Program-made: the position numbers and the translations under genes | Shown here: positions 1 to 9,673 of the stretch, piece after piece | How the letters are laid out: every line of letters starts with the position of its first letter | Numbering within the stretch: position 1 is the stretch's first letter | NCBI RefSeq assembly: GCF_018860565.1 | Contig: NZ_JAHKPS010000028.1 | Location: 124,001-188,000, forward strand | Reading direction: 5' to 3' | Source: Winogradskyella psychrotolerans | GTDB taxonomy: Bacteria; Bacteroidota; Bacteroidia; Flavobacteriales; Flavobacteriaceae | DNA length: 64,000 bases | Notes under the pieces: generated by a model | The model's database searches: none | What the model was told of the DNA's origin: nothing | What the model saw: the letters and a program-made list of their open reading frames with translations, nothing else

Positions 1-270
1 AATAATGGCGACACTATTATTATCAATGTTCCACCATTAACAGAAGAACGACGAAAAGATTTAGCAAAACAAGCCAAATCAGAATCAGAAGATGCTAAAA
101 TTGCCGTTAGAAATGCGCGTAAAGATGCTAATAATGATATAAAAAATTCTGAAGTTTCTGAAGATTTACAAAAAAATGCAGTAATTGATATACAATCACT
201 AACAGATTCTTTTATTAAAAAAATAGATAGTATTCTTGAGGTTAAAGAAAAGGAAATTATGACTGTTTAA
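1..270 (+). CDS. frr: Ribosome recycling factor, C-terminal part (5' end outside window)
   Basis: The window opens inside this gene; 89 C-terminal residues are readable in frame 1 up to the TAA at 268-270. The stretch VPPLTEERRKDLAKQAK matches the conserved second half of ribosome recycling factor, which with EF-G splits post-termination ribosomes in the cytoplasm. The rest is the charged helical hairpin that closes the three-helix domain, ending in a normal C terminus. The N-terminal half lies upstream. Confidence is high because this segment is diagnostic of the family. Confidence 0.93.
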   Translation, partial: NNGDTIIINVPPLTEERRKDLAKQAKSESEDAKIAVRNARKDANNDIKNSEVSEDLQKNAVIDIQSLTDSFIKKIDSILEVKEKEIMTV

Positions 271-369
271 TTTATTAATTAAGTTACAAACCTAAAAACA
301 TTATCAGCACAAGTAAGCTAAGAGGTTAACCCCTTTTATATTTTTCTCTAGCTTTAATAACAATTTTAA

Positions 370-1650
370 ATGTTACAGCGCCTGTTTGTTGTTTTTTTTA
401 TGACAATTGCAACGCATAGCTTTGCACAACAGCCTGTTAAAACAGATAAAGATTCTGTTAAAGCTGTTCAAGACTCTATCAAAAAAAAAGTATTTGTAAA
501 AAATATAGGTAACGGCTATCTCCCTTTTAATTACTTTAATCTGGATTTACGTTACCTAATAAAATTTAATCAGTACGAAGGTTTCAGAACGGGATTAGGA
601 GGTATAACAAATAATCGCTTTTCAGAACGCTATAGAGTTAATGGCTATTTGGTTTATGGTGTTAGAGATAAACGTCTAAAATATAAAATAGGTGGTGGTT
701 TTAGAGTTAATGAAGCTTCAAACACATGGGTAAACTTAGACTATGTTGATGATTTACAAGAAACAGGAAGTTCAAAATTTTTAACTGATAAACGTTTTTT
801 TACTTTTTTTGAACCACGATTATTAAATATAGATCTATTTCATAGACATATTACAAAATCAATTGCTTTACAGCATAAGGTTTCTAATCATCTGCTTTCA
901 GAATCTCAAATAGCACTTTCTAAAATAAATCCAACATACAATTATACTTATGTTTTAGGCGAAGACTCATATAAAACATATGATTTAAGCACTGCCAAAG
1001 TTAGTTTGCAATGGAGTCCGTTTAGCCACTATACCATAATAAATGATAAAATAAAAGAAACTAAAGACGGTTATCCAAAATTTACACTTCAATTAACACA
1101 AGGATTCAAATCTGTCTTTGGAAGTGATTTTAATTTTTCAAAGCTCGATTTTAGAACCTTGCAAAAATTCTATCATAAAAACGATGCTATAACAAGTATT
1201 ACATTTGTTGCAGGAATTGCTGGTGGAGATACTCCTTTAACCCATTTGTACCATGCGTACCCAAACAATATCACTAAAGAAACTATTTTACAACGTTTTT
1301 CTGTTGCAGGTTTAAACAGTTTTGAAACCATGTATTTTAATGAATTTTTTAGCGACAAATTTTCAACACTACAATTAAAACACACATTTAAACCTTTTAA
1401 AATAACAGAACGTTTTAAGCCTCAGCTTGTATTAATATCCAGATATGCAGTAGGAGAAATGAAGAGCATTAGAAGACATCAAGGTATAGAATTTAACACT
1501 CTTGAAAAACTCTATTCAGAATCTGGCTTAGAAATTAATAAATTGTTCTTTGGCTTTGGATTGAGTTTTGCCTATAGATATGGTAGTTATCACCTACCAA
1601 AATTAGAAGATAATATGGCTTTTAAGTTCACCTTCAACATCTCATTATAA
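370..1650 (+). CDS. Short DUF5686-like outer-membrane beta-barrel protein
   Basis: 426 residues. It begins with a Sec signal peptide (hydrophobic to about residue 18, SFAQ cleavage region). The body is rich in alternating aromatic/hydrophobic strands (GFRTGLGGITNNRFSERY, GYLVYGVRDKRLKYKIGGG) and ends in a terminal strand FKFTFNISL, typical of outer-membrane barrels. The strand pattern resembles the C-terminal barrel of DUF5686 family proteins, which are usually near 800 residues with an N-terminal carboxypeptidase-regulatory-like domain. That domain is absent here, so this is a short form or a relative. Function is unknown. It lies alone between frr and the exporter gene. Confidence 0.7.
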   Translation: MLQRLFVVFFMTIATHSFAQQPVKTDKDSVKAVQDSIKKKVFVKNIGNGYLPFNYFNLDLRYLIKFNQYEGFRTGLGGITNNRFSERYRVNGYLVYGVRDKRLKYKIGGGFRVNEASNTWVNLDYVDDLQETGSSKFLTDKRFFTFFEPRLLNIDLFHRHITKSIALQHKVSNHLLSESQIALSKINPTYNYTYVLGEDSYKTYDLSTAKVSLQWSPFSHYTIINDKIKETKDGYPKFTLQLTQGFKSVFGSDFNFSKLDFRTLQKFYHKNDAITSITFVAGIAGGDTPLTHLYHAYPNNITKETILQRFSVAGLNSFETMYFNEFFSDKFSTLQLKHTFKPFKITERFKPQLVLISRYAVGEMKSIRRHQGIEFNTLEKLYSESGLEINKLFFGFGLSFAYRYGSYHLPKLEDNMAFKFTFNISL

Positions 1651-1698
1651 TCAAAATTATAATACTGTTAATTACCTTACTAATCCTTAGCTTTTTTC

Positions 1699-1706
1699 TA
1701 CCTTTG
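1699..1706 (+). promoter_or_regulatory. -7 box of the MMPL-exporter promoter
   Basis: TACCTTTG matches the Bacteroidetes sigma-A -7 consensus TAnnTTTG and lies 20 nt before the ATG at 1727. No -33 TTG is seen at the usual spacing. Confidence 0.55.
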
Positions 1707-1726
1707 CGGCTTATTTTAATTGGCGC

Positions 1727-4129
1727 ATGTTTAAACTTTTAACAACAGGATTTTGGGAAGCTATTGCGAGACTTATTCTTCGTAATAAAATTTTTATACT
1801 TATTGCCATCATACTAACCACTGTGTTTTTCAGCTTGCAATGGAAACACATGCGTTTTACCTTTACTGAAGCCAATCTTTTACCAGACGACCACGAAGTT
1901 AATCTTATATACAATGATTTTTTGGACGTTTTTGGTGAAGAAGGAAATCTAATTGTTTTAGGTGTTAAGGATTCTAGTCTATTTTCAGTAAAACAACTCA
2001 ATGCTTGGAACAAACTTTCAGATTCGTTTAAAGGTTATGACGAAGTGGAAACCGTTTTATCCATAAAAGACCTTCAGAAATTAGTTAAAAACACTAAAGA
2101 AGAGCAATTTGACTTAGTGCCATTTATAAAGGATTCTATTTCTAGTATCGAAGAAATAGAGCGCCTTCAAAACGAACTATTTAAACAATATCCCTTTTAC
2201 GATAATTTCCTATTTAATGCAGAAACGAAAACTATTCGTACGGCTTTATACATGGAAAAAGACATCGTAAATACATCTGCTAGAAAAGATTTTATCCTCG
2301 ATGATTTTTTACCAAAAGTTGAAAAATTTGAGACAGAAACAGGATTAGATGTTAGAATTTCGGGAATGCCTTACATCAGAACCTTAAATGCAACAAGTAT
2401 TGTTGATGAAATCCCTATTTTTATTGGTGCGGCGCTTTTTGTAACCTCTCTAATATTTTTTCTTTTCTTTAGGTCATTTAGAGCCACTTTTATTTCGCTT
2501 ATTGTGGTTTGTTTTGGAGTCATGTGGACCTTTGGAATTATAGGTTTACTCGGTTATGAAATTACAGTCCTAACGGCATTGATTCCGCCTCTAATAATTG
2601 TTATTGGTATTCCCAACTGTGTGTTCTTAATTAATAAATACCAACAAGAAGTAAAATCGCATGGTAACAAAGTAAAATCTTTACAGCGTGTTATTACTAA
2701 AGTAGGTAATGCTACTTTAATGACCAATATAACCACAGCTTCTGGTTTTGCTACATTTATACTTACAGAAAGTAAGCTCCTAAAAGAATTTGGAATTGTG
2801 GCATCATTGAGCATTTTAGCAATTTTCATGCTGTGTTTGCTCATTATCCCTATTCTATACACATTTCTACCTTATCCTAAAGAACGTCATTTAGAACATT
2901 TAAATAAACGCTGGATTGGTGCTTTTGTAGATTGGATGGAACGCATGGTAAAGCACAAAAAAATTACCATCTATATCACAGCACTTATTTTAATTGTTGG
3001 AAGCATTATTGGGATTCATCAGATTAAAATTTCTGGTAGTCTTATTGAAGATATGCCACAAGACACTGATTTCTTTAATGATATTCGGTTTTTTGAATCT
3101 GAATTTAATGGTATTATGCCATTAGAAATTATGATAGATACCAAACGTAAAAAAGGGGTGATGAAACTCGCCACTTTAAAACGAATGGAAGAGCTAGAAG
3201 AACTCATTAATGATATACCAGAACTATCGCGTCCAATTTCTGTAGTTAGCTTAGTGAAGTACAGCAAGCAAGCCTATTACAATGGCAATCCAAAATATTA
3301 CCAATTACCTTCAAGCCAAGAGAACACATTTATCCTGTCTTATGCTAAAAACTCAACCTCTAATGTTGATATGTTGAGCAATTTTGTAGATAGTACAGGG
3401 CAATATGCACGTATTACTACCTTTATGAAAGACATTGGTACGGATAAGATGGAGCGTATTCAAGAAGACCTTCAAACAGAAATAAACAAGTTGTTTCCAG
3501 AAGAACGTTATGAGGTTATTATGACAGGGAAAGCTTTAGTTTTTCAAAAAGGAACTAAATATTTGGTTAAAAACTTAATCATTTCATTAACACTTGCCAT
3601 TGTACTTATAGCCTTATTTATGGCCTACCTTTTCCGTTCTTTTAGAATGATTGTAGTTTCATTAATCCCCAACCTATTACCACTTTTAGTTACAGCAGGT
3701 TTAATGGGGTATGTTGGAGTTCCTATTAAACCATCAACAATATTAGTATTTAGTATTGCTTTTGGTATTTCTGTAGATGACACCATTCACTTTTTGGCAA
3801 AATACAGGCAAGAATTACAAGCCAACCATTGGAAAATTAGAAAATCGGTTTACGCAGCACTTAGAGAAACTGGTGTGAGTATGATTTACACCTCTATAGT
3901 ATTATTCTTTGGGTTTTCGGTATTTACAATTTCTAGTTTTGGAGGTACGGTAGCATTAGGAGCTTTAGTATCTATAACACTATTATTTGCTATGCTTTCT
4001 AACTTACTATTATTACCTTCACTATTATTATCTTTAGAGCGTAATATTGCCAATAAGGAAGTTTTAAGAGAGCCTTCAATAAATATTATTCCTTCAGAAG
4101 ATGAAACTGAAGACCATAAAGAAAATTAA
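1727..4129 (+). CDS. RND superfamily / MMPL-type transporter
   Basis: 800 residues with the two-fold repeat of RND proteins: TM1 near residues 17-38, a periplasmic loop, five helices at about 225-385, TM7 near 412-430, a second periplasmic loop, then a second helix bundle at about 625-780. The second bundle holds GISVDDTIHFLAKYR, the family's D-containing proton-relay helix motif, matched by the GxPNCVFLINKYQ segment in the first half. This is the hydrophobe/MMPL branch (predicted exporter, sterol-sensing-domain-like), not the tripartite AcrB branch; no adaptor or TolC gene is adjacent. The substrate is unknown, with lipids or hopanoid-like molecules plausible for this branch. It may be cotranscribed with asnS 36 bp downstream. 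Confidence 0.85.
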   Translation: MFKLLTTGFWEAIARLILRNKIFILIAIILTTVFFSLQWKHMRFTFTEANLLPDDHEVNLIYNDFLDVFGEEGNLIVLGVKDSSLFSVKQLNAWNKLSDSFKGYDEVETVLSIKDLQKLVKNTKEEQFDLVPFIKDSISSIEEIERLQNELFKQYPFYDNFLFNAETKTIRTALYMEKDIVNTSARKDFILDDFLPKVEKFETETGLDVRISGMPYIRTLNATSIVDEIPIFIGAALFVTSLIFFLFFRSFRATFISLIVVCFGVMWTFGIIGLLGYEITVLTALIPPLIIVIGIPNCVFLINKYQQEVKSHGNKVKSLQRVITKVGNATLMTNITTASGFATFILTESKLLKEFGIVASLSILAIFMLCLLIIPILYTFLPYPKERHLEHLNKRWIGAFVDWMERMVKHKKITIYITALILIVGSIIGIHQIKISGSLIEDMPQDTDFFNDIRFFESEFNGIMPLEIMIDTKRKKGVMKLATLKRMEELEELINDIPELSRPISVVSLVKYSKQAYYNGNPKYYQLPSSQENTFILSYAKNSTSNVDMLSNFVDSTGQYARITTFMKDIGTDKMERIQEDLQTEINKLFPEERYEVIMTGKALVFQKGTKYLVKNLIISLTLAIVLIALFMAYLFRSFRMIVVSLIPNLLPLLVTAGLMGYVGVPIKPSTILVFSIAFGISVDDTIHFLAKYRQELQANHWKIRKSVYAALRETGVSMIYTSIVLFFGFSVFTISSFGGTVALGALVSITLLFAMLSNLLLLPSLLLSLERNIANKEVLREPSINIIPSEDETEDHKEN

Positions 4130-4165
4130 GATTAACAATATATTAGCATTCAAAATTATTAAACA

Positions 4166-5599
4166 ATGACTTCAAAAACTGTAGCACAATTATTATCGCA
4201 AGATGTCACCTTACAAGATGTTACCATAAAAGGTTGGGTAAGAACCTTTAGAGCTAACCGATTTATTGCCTTAAACGACGGTTCTACCATAAATAATATT
4301 CAATGTGTTGTCGATTTTGAAAATTTTGACGAAGCACTTTTAAAGCGTATTACTACAGGAGCTGCTATTCATGTTACAGGAGAACTTGTAGAAAGTCAAG
4401 GAAAAGGACAGTCCGTTGAAATTGTTGTAAAAACATTAGAAGTTTTAGGTGATTCTGATCCTGAAACCTACCCTATTCAACCTAAAAAGCATTCGTTTGA
4501 ATTCTTAAGAGAAAATGCACATTTACGTACTAGAACAAACACCTTTAGTGCTGTAATGCGTTTACGTTCGTCATTATCATTTGCAGTTCACAAATATTTT
4601 AATGAGAATGGCTTTAATTACATGCATACACCAATTATAACAGGAAGTGATGCTGAAGGAGCTGGTGAAATGTTTAAAGTAACGAATTTAGATGTAAAAA
4701 ATCTGCCATTAAACGAAGATGGTTCTGTAAATTACAAAGAAGATTTCTTTGGAAAAGAAACTAACCTAACTGTTTCTGGTCAACTTGAAGCTGAAACTTA
4801 TGCCATGTCTTTAGGAAAAGTTTACACGTTTGGACCAACCTTTAGAGCTGAAAACTCTAACACCTCTCGCCATTTAGCAGAATTTTGGATGATTGAACCA
4901 GAAGTTGCTTTTATGGATTTAGCGGGCAACATGGATTTGGCTGAAGATTTTATGAAGTCTGTTTTAAGTTATGTACTTGAAAACAATAAAGAAGATTTAG
5001 AGTTTTTAGAAAAACGTTTACTAGACGAAGAAAAAACAAAACCACAGGCAGAACGTAGCGATATGAGTTTAATTGAAAAAATTAAATTCGTAGTTGATAA
5101 TAACTTTAAGCGTGTTAGCTATACTGAAGCTATTGATATTCTTAAAAATTGTAAACCTAACAAGAAGAAGAAATTCAAATATATTATTGAAGAATGGGGA
5201 GCAGATTTACAATCTGAGCACGAGCGTTTCTTAGTCGAAAAACACTTTAAATGTCCTGTAATATTATTTGATTATCCTGCCAATATTAAAGCCTTTTACA
5301 TGCGTTTAAATGAAGATGGAAAAACAGTAAGAGCCATGGATATTCTGTTTCCAGGCATTGGAGAAATGGTTGGAGGCTCTCAAAGAGAAGAACGCTTAGA
5401 TGTTTTAAAAGAAAAGATGAAAGCCTTAGACATTGATGAAAAAGAATTGTGGTGGTATTTAGATTTACGTAAATACGGAACTGCTGTGCATTCTGGATTT
5501 GGATTAGGTTTTGAGCGTTTGGTTATGTTTGCAACAGGAATGGGTAATATTAGAGATGTTATCCCTTACCCTAGAACACCGCAGAACGCTGAATTTTAA
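4166..5599 (+). CDS. asnS: Asparaginyl-tRNA synthetase
   Basis: 477 residues, the usual length of bacterial AsnRS, a class IIb enzyme charging tRNA-Asn. The N-terminal OB-fold anticodon domain (about 1-110) includes [16 protein letters not shown]. The catalytic core shows motif 2 ([20 protein letters not shown]) and motif 3 near the C terminus ([21 protein letters not shown]). The [15 protein letters not shown] signature separates AsnRS from AspRS. An intrinsic terminator follows the stop codon directly. Confidence 0.97.
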   Translation: MTSKTVAQLLSQDVTLQDVTIKGWVRTFRANRFIALNDGSTINNIQCVVDFENFDEALLKRITTGAAIHVTGELVESQGKGQSVEIVVKTLEVLGDSDPETYPIQPKKHSFEFLRENAHLRTRTNTFSAVMRLRSSLSFAVHKYFNENGFNYMHTPIITGSDAEGAGEMFKVTNLDVKNLPLNEDGSVNYKEDFFGKETNLTVSGQLEAETYAMSLGKVYTFGPTFRAENSNTSRHLAEFWMIEPEVAFMDLAGNMDLAEDFMKSVLSYVLENNKEDLEFLEKRLLDEEKTKPQAERSDMSLIEKIKFVVDNNFKRVSYTEAIDILKNCKPNKKKKFKYIIEEWGADLQSEHERFLVEKHFKCPVILFDYPANIKAFYMRLNEDGKTVRAMDILFPGIGEMVGGSQREERLDVLKEKMKALDIDEKELWWYLDLRKYGTAVHSGFGLGFERLVMFATGMGNIRDVIPYPRTPQNAEF

Positions 5600-5614
5600 T
5601 TGTTAAATGATAAT

Positions 5615-5648
5615 CCTGATAGGTTTTAGAAACCTATCAGGTTTTTTT
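5615..5648 (+). terminator. Intrinsic terminator after asnS
   Basis: A perfect 12-bp stem (5615-5626 with 5630-5641) closes a 3-nt loop and is followed by seven T. Its position shows that an upstream in-frame ATG at 5607 cannot be the rpoN start. Confidence 0.9.
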
Positions 5649-5675
5649 ATTACATTTATAATCAACAGAAATTTT

Positions 5676-7142
5676 ATGTCTCTAAAGCAATTTTTATCAT
5701 TTAAGCTCTCACAAAAGCTCTCTCCGCAACAAATTCAACTTATGAAGTTGATTCAGTTGCCTACACAAGCTTTTGAACAACGTTTAAAGCAAGAATTAGA
5801 AGAAAATCCTGCCTTAGATACTGGAAAAGAATCGGAAACATCTGAAGATAATTTTGATGAGTTCGATAATTCTGAGGAAGATTTCAATGACAGTGAAACT
5901 ATTGAAGCAGATGACATCAATATTGATGAATATTTAAGTGACGACGAAATTCCTGAATATCGTACCCAAGCCAATAACTATAGTGCAGATGACGAAGATA
6001 AATCAGTACCTTATGCTGCAGGAACTTCATTTACACAACATTTAATAAATCAATTAAACACCTTTCGTTTATCTGATCAAGAAGAAGAAATTGCCTATTT
6101 CTTAGTTGGTAGTGTTGATGAAAGTGGTTATATACGTCGTGCATTATCTGATATTACAGACGATTTAGCTTTTACACAAAATGTCTATACAACGGAAGAA
6201 GAAGTTGAAAAGGTTTTACAAATTGTGCATCAATTAGATCCCGCTGGTGTTGGTGCTCGTAACCTTCAAGAGTGTTTAAGTATCCAATTACATCGAAAAG
6301 AACAATCTCCAGATGTAGAGTTAGCTACTACTATTATTGATAAAGGCTTTGATCAATTCACAAAAAAGCATTATAAAAAATTAATGCAGAAATTCAACAT
6401 TGATGAAGAACAACTCAAAGGTGCAATTGAAGAAATAGAACGACTTAACCCAAAACCAGGTGGTTCTTATGCTGGAAACAACAAAATTGTTGAGCATATT
6501 GTTCCAGATTTTGCGATAAGAATTGTAGATGGCGAATTAGAGCTTACACTTAATGGTAGAAACGCTCCTGAACTTCATGTGTCTAGGGAATATAACAACA
6601 TGCTTAAAGGCTATAAAGAGACTAAAGATAAGTCTAAAGCCCAAAAAGATGCTGTAATGTTTATAAAACAGAAATTAGATGCTGCAAAATGGTTTATAGA
6701 GGCCGTAAGACAACGTCAGCAGACTTTATTTGTAACTATGAGTGCTATTATGCATTACCAAAAAGAATACTTCTTAACAGGTGATGAGCGCAATTTACGT
6801 CCTATGATCTTAAAGGATATTGCTGACGAAATTGAAATGGATGTTTCAACCATCTCTCGTGTTGCCAATAGTAAATATGTAGATACACCTTATGGTACTA
6901 AATTGATTAAGGAATTCTTCTCAGAATCTATGACCAATGATCAAGGTGAAGAAGTCTCTACAAGAGAAATTAAAAAAATCCTCGAGACGGTTATTGAAGA
7001 AGAAAGCAAAAAGAAACCAATGACAGATGAAGCGCTTTCTAAAATATTAAAAGAAAAAGGCTATCCAATTGCTAGACGTACTGTTGCTAAATACAGAGAA
7101 CAATTAGACATACCTGTAGCGCGTTTAAGAAAGGAATTATAA
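5676..7142 (+). CDS. rpoN: RNA polymerase sigma-54 factor
   Basis: 488 residues from the ATG at 5676. An in-frame ATG at 5607 was rejected because it lies before the asnS terminator and the family starts with region I. Region I (MSLKQFLSFKLSQKLSPQQIQLMKLIQLPTQ, residues 1-45) is the Q/L-rich activator-interacting segment. An acidic region II follows, with many D/E at about 55-105, then the core-binding and DNA-binding domains. The C-terminal RpoN box reads ARRTVAKYREQLDIP. Sigma-54 directs RNA polymerase to -24/-12 promoters with AAA+ activators; no such activator lies in this window. The stop is 11 bp before the next gene, which probably shares the transcript. Confidence 0.96.
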   Translation: MSLKQFLSFKLSQKLSPQQIQLMKLIQLPTQAFEQRLKQELEENPALDTGKESETSEDNFDEFDNSEEDFNDSETIEADDINIDEYLSDDEIPEYRTQANNYSADDEDKSVPYAAGTSFTQHLINQLNTFRLSDQEEEIAYFLVGSVDESGYIRRALSDITDDLAFTQNVYTTEEEVEKVLQIVHQLDPAGVGARNLQECLSIQLHRKEQSPDVELATTIIDKGFDQFTKKHYKKLMQKFNIDEEQLKGAIEEIERLNPKPGGSYAGNNKIVEHIVPDFAIRIVDGELELTLNGRNAPELHVSREYNNMLKGYKETKDKSKAQKDAVMFIKQKLDAAKWFIEAVRQRQQTLFVTMSAIMHYQKEYFLTGDERNLRPMILKDIADEIEMDVSTISRVANSKYVDTPYGTKLIKEFFSESMTNDQGEEVSTREIKKILETVIEEESKKKPMTDEALSKILKEKGYPIARRTVAKYREQLDIPVARLRKEL

Positions 7143-7152
7143 GAAACATTGA

Positions 7153-7761
7153 ATGAAAAACTTTATTTTAAAGAGCATATCGTTTGTGTTTCACCCATTG
7201 ATTATGCCATTATTAGGTCTGCTGTTTTATTTTTCTAAAACACCTCGATTTATTCCAGAGCCTGTTATGAAGGCTAAGATTTTTTCAATCGTTATTCTTA
7301 CTATTATTTTACCTATTCTACTTTTCTTTCTACTTAAAACGATTAATAAAGTTGATTCTATCTATTTAAAGAGTACAAAAGAACGCCTAATTCCGTTATT
7401 TATAAATTGTATTATTATTCTACTGATTCTAATACGCGTATTAACACCAAGCGAAATTATTGAATTATACTACTTCTTTTTAGGGATTCTTTGCTCTACA
7501 CTAACCTGTTTAATACTGGCTATTTTTAAAATAAAAGCAAGTATTCATATGATTGCAGCTTCAGGTTTTTTAATGTTTGCCATTGCTATAGGCATACACT
7601 ATCATATAAATATAAACGGCTCTATTGCACTTATGATGATTATTTTAGGGGCTATTGCTACATCGCGTTTGCATTTAAAAGCGCATACAAACCAAGAGTT
7701 AATTTTAGGAATTTTTACAGGAGTTACTCCTCAACTTTTTTTATGCAGTTATTGGCTATAG
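7153..7761 (+). CDS. PAP2-like integral membrane protein
   Basis: 202 residues with about six hydrophobic helices. Two segments recall degenerate PAP2 phosphatase motifs: KASIHMIAASG (normally PSGH) and ATSRLHLKAHTNQELILGIFTG (normally SRxxxxxHxxxD). The His of the second motif is present but the Asp is replaced, so activity is uncertain; similar flavobacterial proteins are usually called hypothetical. It starts 11 bp after rpoN in the same orientation. Its stop overlaps the end of the convergent barrel gene. Confidence 0.6.
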   Translation: MKNFILKSISFVFHPLIMPLLGLLFYFSKTPRFIPEPVMKAKIFSIVILTIILPILLFFLLKTINKVDSIYLKSTKERLIPLFINCIIILLILIRVLTPSEIIELYYFFLGILCSTLTCLILAIFKIKASIHMIAASGFLMFAIAIGIHYHININGSIALMMIILGAIATSRLHLKAHTNQELILGIFTGVTPQLFLCSYWL

Positions 7762-8463
7762 AATATAAAACATAAGTCCAATTTTTAAGGATTTCATGTC
7801 TATAGTTTTAGTGTTGAGTTTTGAGTTGGAATCAAAAATTGGATTTAATCCGTAATACACATGAAAGTTCCAAGTACTATATCCTGCACTTAAAGTTAAG
7901 CCATATTGAAACTTATTAAAACTGTCAATATTAGAGAGTTTTACATTTTCTACTTCACTCATAAACTTTGTAGAATTATACAGCAAATAGCCTACTTTAA
8001 AACCTGTGTATATACGCCAAAAGTTATAATCTGTTGCATTAGAAGTTCTCCATCTAATTTCTAAAGGAACTTCGAGCAAATAGGTTGTAAATTTATTTTT
8101 TGAAACATTATACTCACTTTCGTCAATACTGTTAAATTCAATTCCATTATTACCTTCTTCAATGAGTATATTTTTCTGATTATATGAATTTGAAGAGATC
8201 CCTAGACCTAATCCTATAGCAACATTACGGCGTTCGTTAATTGGCATATCTCTAATAAAACCTAAATGAAAGCCTGAAGAAAATCCATTTTGAGAAATTC
8301 CATCTGGTTTTTCATTAATCAAATTATAGGTTACTGAGGCGTAGAATTGATCTTCTCTATAATCTTTATATAGTTCTGACTTATATCTATTATCAATATC
8401 TTCATTTTGGGAAAACCCAATGAATACTGAACATATTAGTAAAAGAAAAATATACTTTTTCAT
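7756..8463 (-). CDS. Outer-membrane beta-barrel protein (porin-family, OMP_b-brl-like)
   Basis: 235 residues with a Sec signal (MKKYIFLLLICSVFIGFSQ) and an eight-strand-like barrel of alternating hydrophobic and aromatic residues, ending in LKIGLMFYIL. Strand motifs such as GFHLGFIRDMP and FKVGYLLYNS resemble the PF13568-type small barrels often labelled porin family or PorT family. It is not the T9SS PorT, whose N-terminal signature is missing. It lies downstream of the ExbBD operon but behind a terminator (8502-8532), so it is probably transcribed alone. Function unknown. Confidence 0.75.
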   Translation of the reverse strand: MKKYIFLLLICSVFIGFSQNEDIDNRYKSELYKDYREDQFYASVTYNLINEKPDGISQNGFSSGFHLGFIRDMPINERRNVAIGLGLGISSNSYNQKNILIEEGNNGIEFNSIDESEYNVSKNKFTTYLLEVPLEIRWRTSNATDYNFWRIYTGFKVGYLLYNSTKFMSEVENVKLSNIDSFNKFQYGLTLSAGYSTWNFHVYYGLNPIFDSNSKLNTKTIDMKSLKIGLMFYIL

Positions 8464-8501
8464 GTTTATAAAACTACGAAATCTTTGATAATCTATTAAA
8501 C

Positions 8502-8532
8502 AAAAAAACGTCCCGATTACTCAGGACGTTTT
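8502..8532 (-). terminator. Terminator after the exbBD operon
   Basis: On the minus strand a 9-bp stem (8524-8532 with 8505-8513) is followed by a run of T (8502-8508 complement). It ends the exbB...exbD transcript before the barrel gene. Confidence 0.8.
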
Positions 8533-8555
8533 ATCTATAAAATTAAGAATATATA

Positions 8556-9020
8556 TTAATTCTCAGTTTTTGTATTTGCAATGTACATTACTTTTAATGC
8601 ATTTGCTTTACGTAACTCTTGCTTAATATCTGACACTAAACCAGCATTGGTTTCTTTGTCAACCTTTAAACCAATAACGACTTTACTTTGTAAATCTTCA
8701 TTTAATTCAGAAATGGCCTGAATAACCGAAGGTCTAACATCCTCTACACCAATAAAAGCATCATTGAATTGAATTCTTGGTTCTTCTCCAAATTGCTTAT
8801 ACTGACTGCTTGGTTTACCACCATATATAAATACGGTTCTGTCCTTTTTTAATTTTTCAACCTGATCTGCACTTGGCAATCTATTTTCAATCATTAAAGA
8901 ACTATCTCTCATTACAGTTGCAACCATAAAAAAGAAAAGCAACATAAATACAATATCAGGAAGTGATGCCGTTGAAATCGCTGGTAATTCACCTTTATCC
9001 TTTTTTCTAAATTTAGACAT
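8556..9020 (-). CDS. exbD: ExbD/TolR-family biopolymer transport protein
   Basis: 154 residues: a short cytoplasmic N terminus, one TM helix at about 20-42 (LPDIVFMLLFFFMVATVM) containing the conserved Asp that carries protons, then a periplasmic domain ending in a TolR-like fold (KVVIGLKVDKETNAGLVSDI). With ExbB it uses the proton gradient to energise TonB-dependent receptors. It is the last gene of the operon, 11 bp after the second ExbD. Two ExbD paralogues with one ExbB is a common Bacteroidetes arrangement. Confidence 0.9.
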   Translation of the reverse strand: MSKFRKKDKGELPAISTASLPDIVFMLLFFFMVATVMRDSSLMIENRLPSADQVEKLKKDRTVFIYGGKPSSQYKQFGEEPRIQFNDAFIGVEDVRPSVIQAISELNEDLQSKVVIGLKVDKETNAGLVSDIKQELRKANALKVMYIANTKTEN

Positions 9021-9031
9021 ATTTGTTTCTT

Positions 9032-9667
9032 TTAATTTTTATCAGGTTCTGCTTCAGACAATTTCATTGGGAATAATTTCTTAATGGTTTCAATACGTTC
9101 ATTAAGCTTTTCATCCTTATTAAATTGATTCTTCTCTTTTTCTTCTAGCATTGCAGTAAAAACTTTATCTGCATCTGGATAGTACTTTTTATATAGTCGC
9201 GTTGCCTCACGTTCTCTAAGAATATTGTATGCAGCGACTAATTCATTTTGTACATCCATGTACTGCTCGTAAGAAGTTTCTCTGTCATGCTTCATAGAGA
9301 TAATTGCTTTATCAGGATGATCAGAGGAATCCTCTAAACGTTTTCCTTTACAATAATCACAAGATTCTCCTGCGGCATTTGTACCTCCTCCGTTATCTAA
9401 AAAGTCTATTGCTGCTTGTCTTAAATCTTCTAATTCCATTTGCTCGTCTTCTACTAACAATTGGTTATTACGATTTATTAAAACAGTAAATAGATTTTTT
9501 TGTTTAATAATAGGCGGTTCAACTTCTGTGTCATCAATAGGTGGCAAACTTCTTAATAATCCTTTGTCTTTCTCTATCGTTGTTGTTACTAAGAAAAAGA
9601 TAAGTAGTAAGAAAGCAATGTCAGCCATTGATCCTGCATTTACTTCGGGTGCTGCTCTTTTTGCCAT
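9032..9667 (-). CDS. exbD: ExbD/TolR-family protein with long periplasmic extension
   Basis: 211 residues. The N terminus has the canonical TM with the proton-carrying Asp (GSMADIAFLLLIFFLVTTT). The periplasmic part is longer than in ordinary ExbD (about 140 residues). It contains a CxxC pair (CDYCKGK, near residues 103-106) and a charged, probably coiled-coil C terminus (about 135-211). The CxxC could form a disulfide or bind metal in the periplasm; this is inference. It lies 6 bp after the small membrane protein gene in the same operon. Confidence 0.87.
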   Translation of the reverse strand: MAKRAAPEVNAGSMADIAFLLLIFFLVTTTIEKDKGLLRSLPPIDDTEVEPPIIKQKNLFTVLINRNNQLLVEDEQMELEDLRQAAIDFLDNGGGTNAAGESCDYCKGKRLEDSSDHPDKAIISMKHDRETSYEQYMDVQNELVAAYNILREREATRLYKKYYPDADKVFTAMLEEKEKNQFNKDEKLNERIETIKKLFPMKLSEAEPDKN

Positions 9668-9673
9668 ACTATA

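Noticed and set aside
5607..5675. N-terminal extension of rpoN from an ATG at 5607
   Set aside because: It would include the asnS terminator and precedes the conserved region I start at 5676.
7756..8463. Type IX secretion PorT
   Set aside because: Small barrel of similar size, but the PorT N-terminal signature is absent and the gene context is ExbBD.
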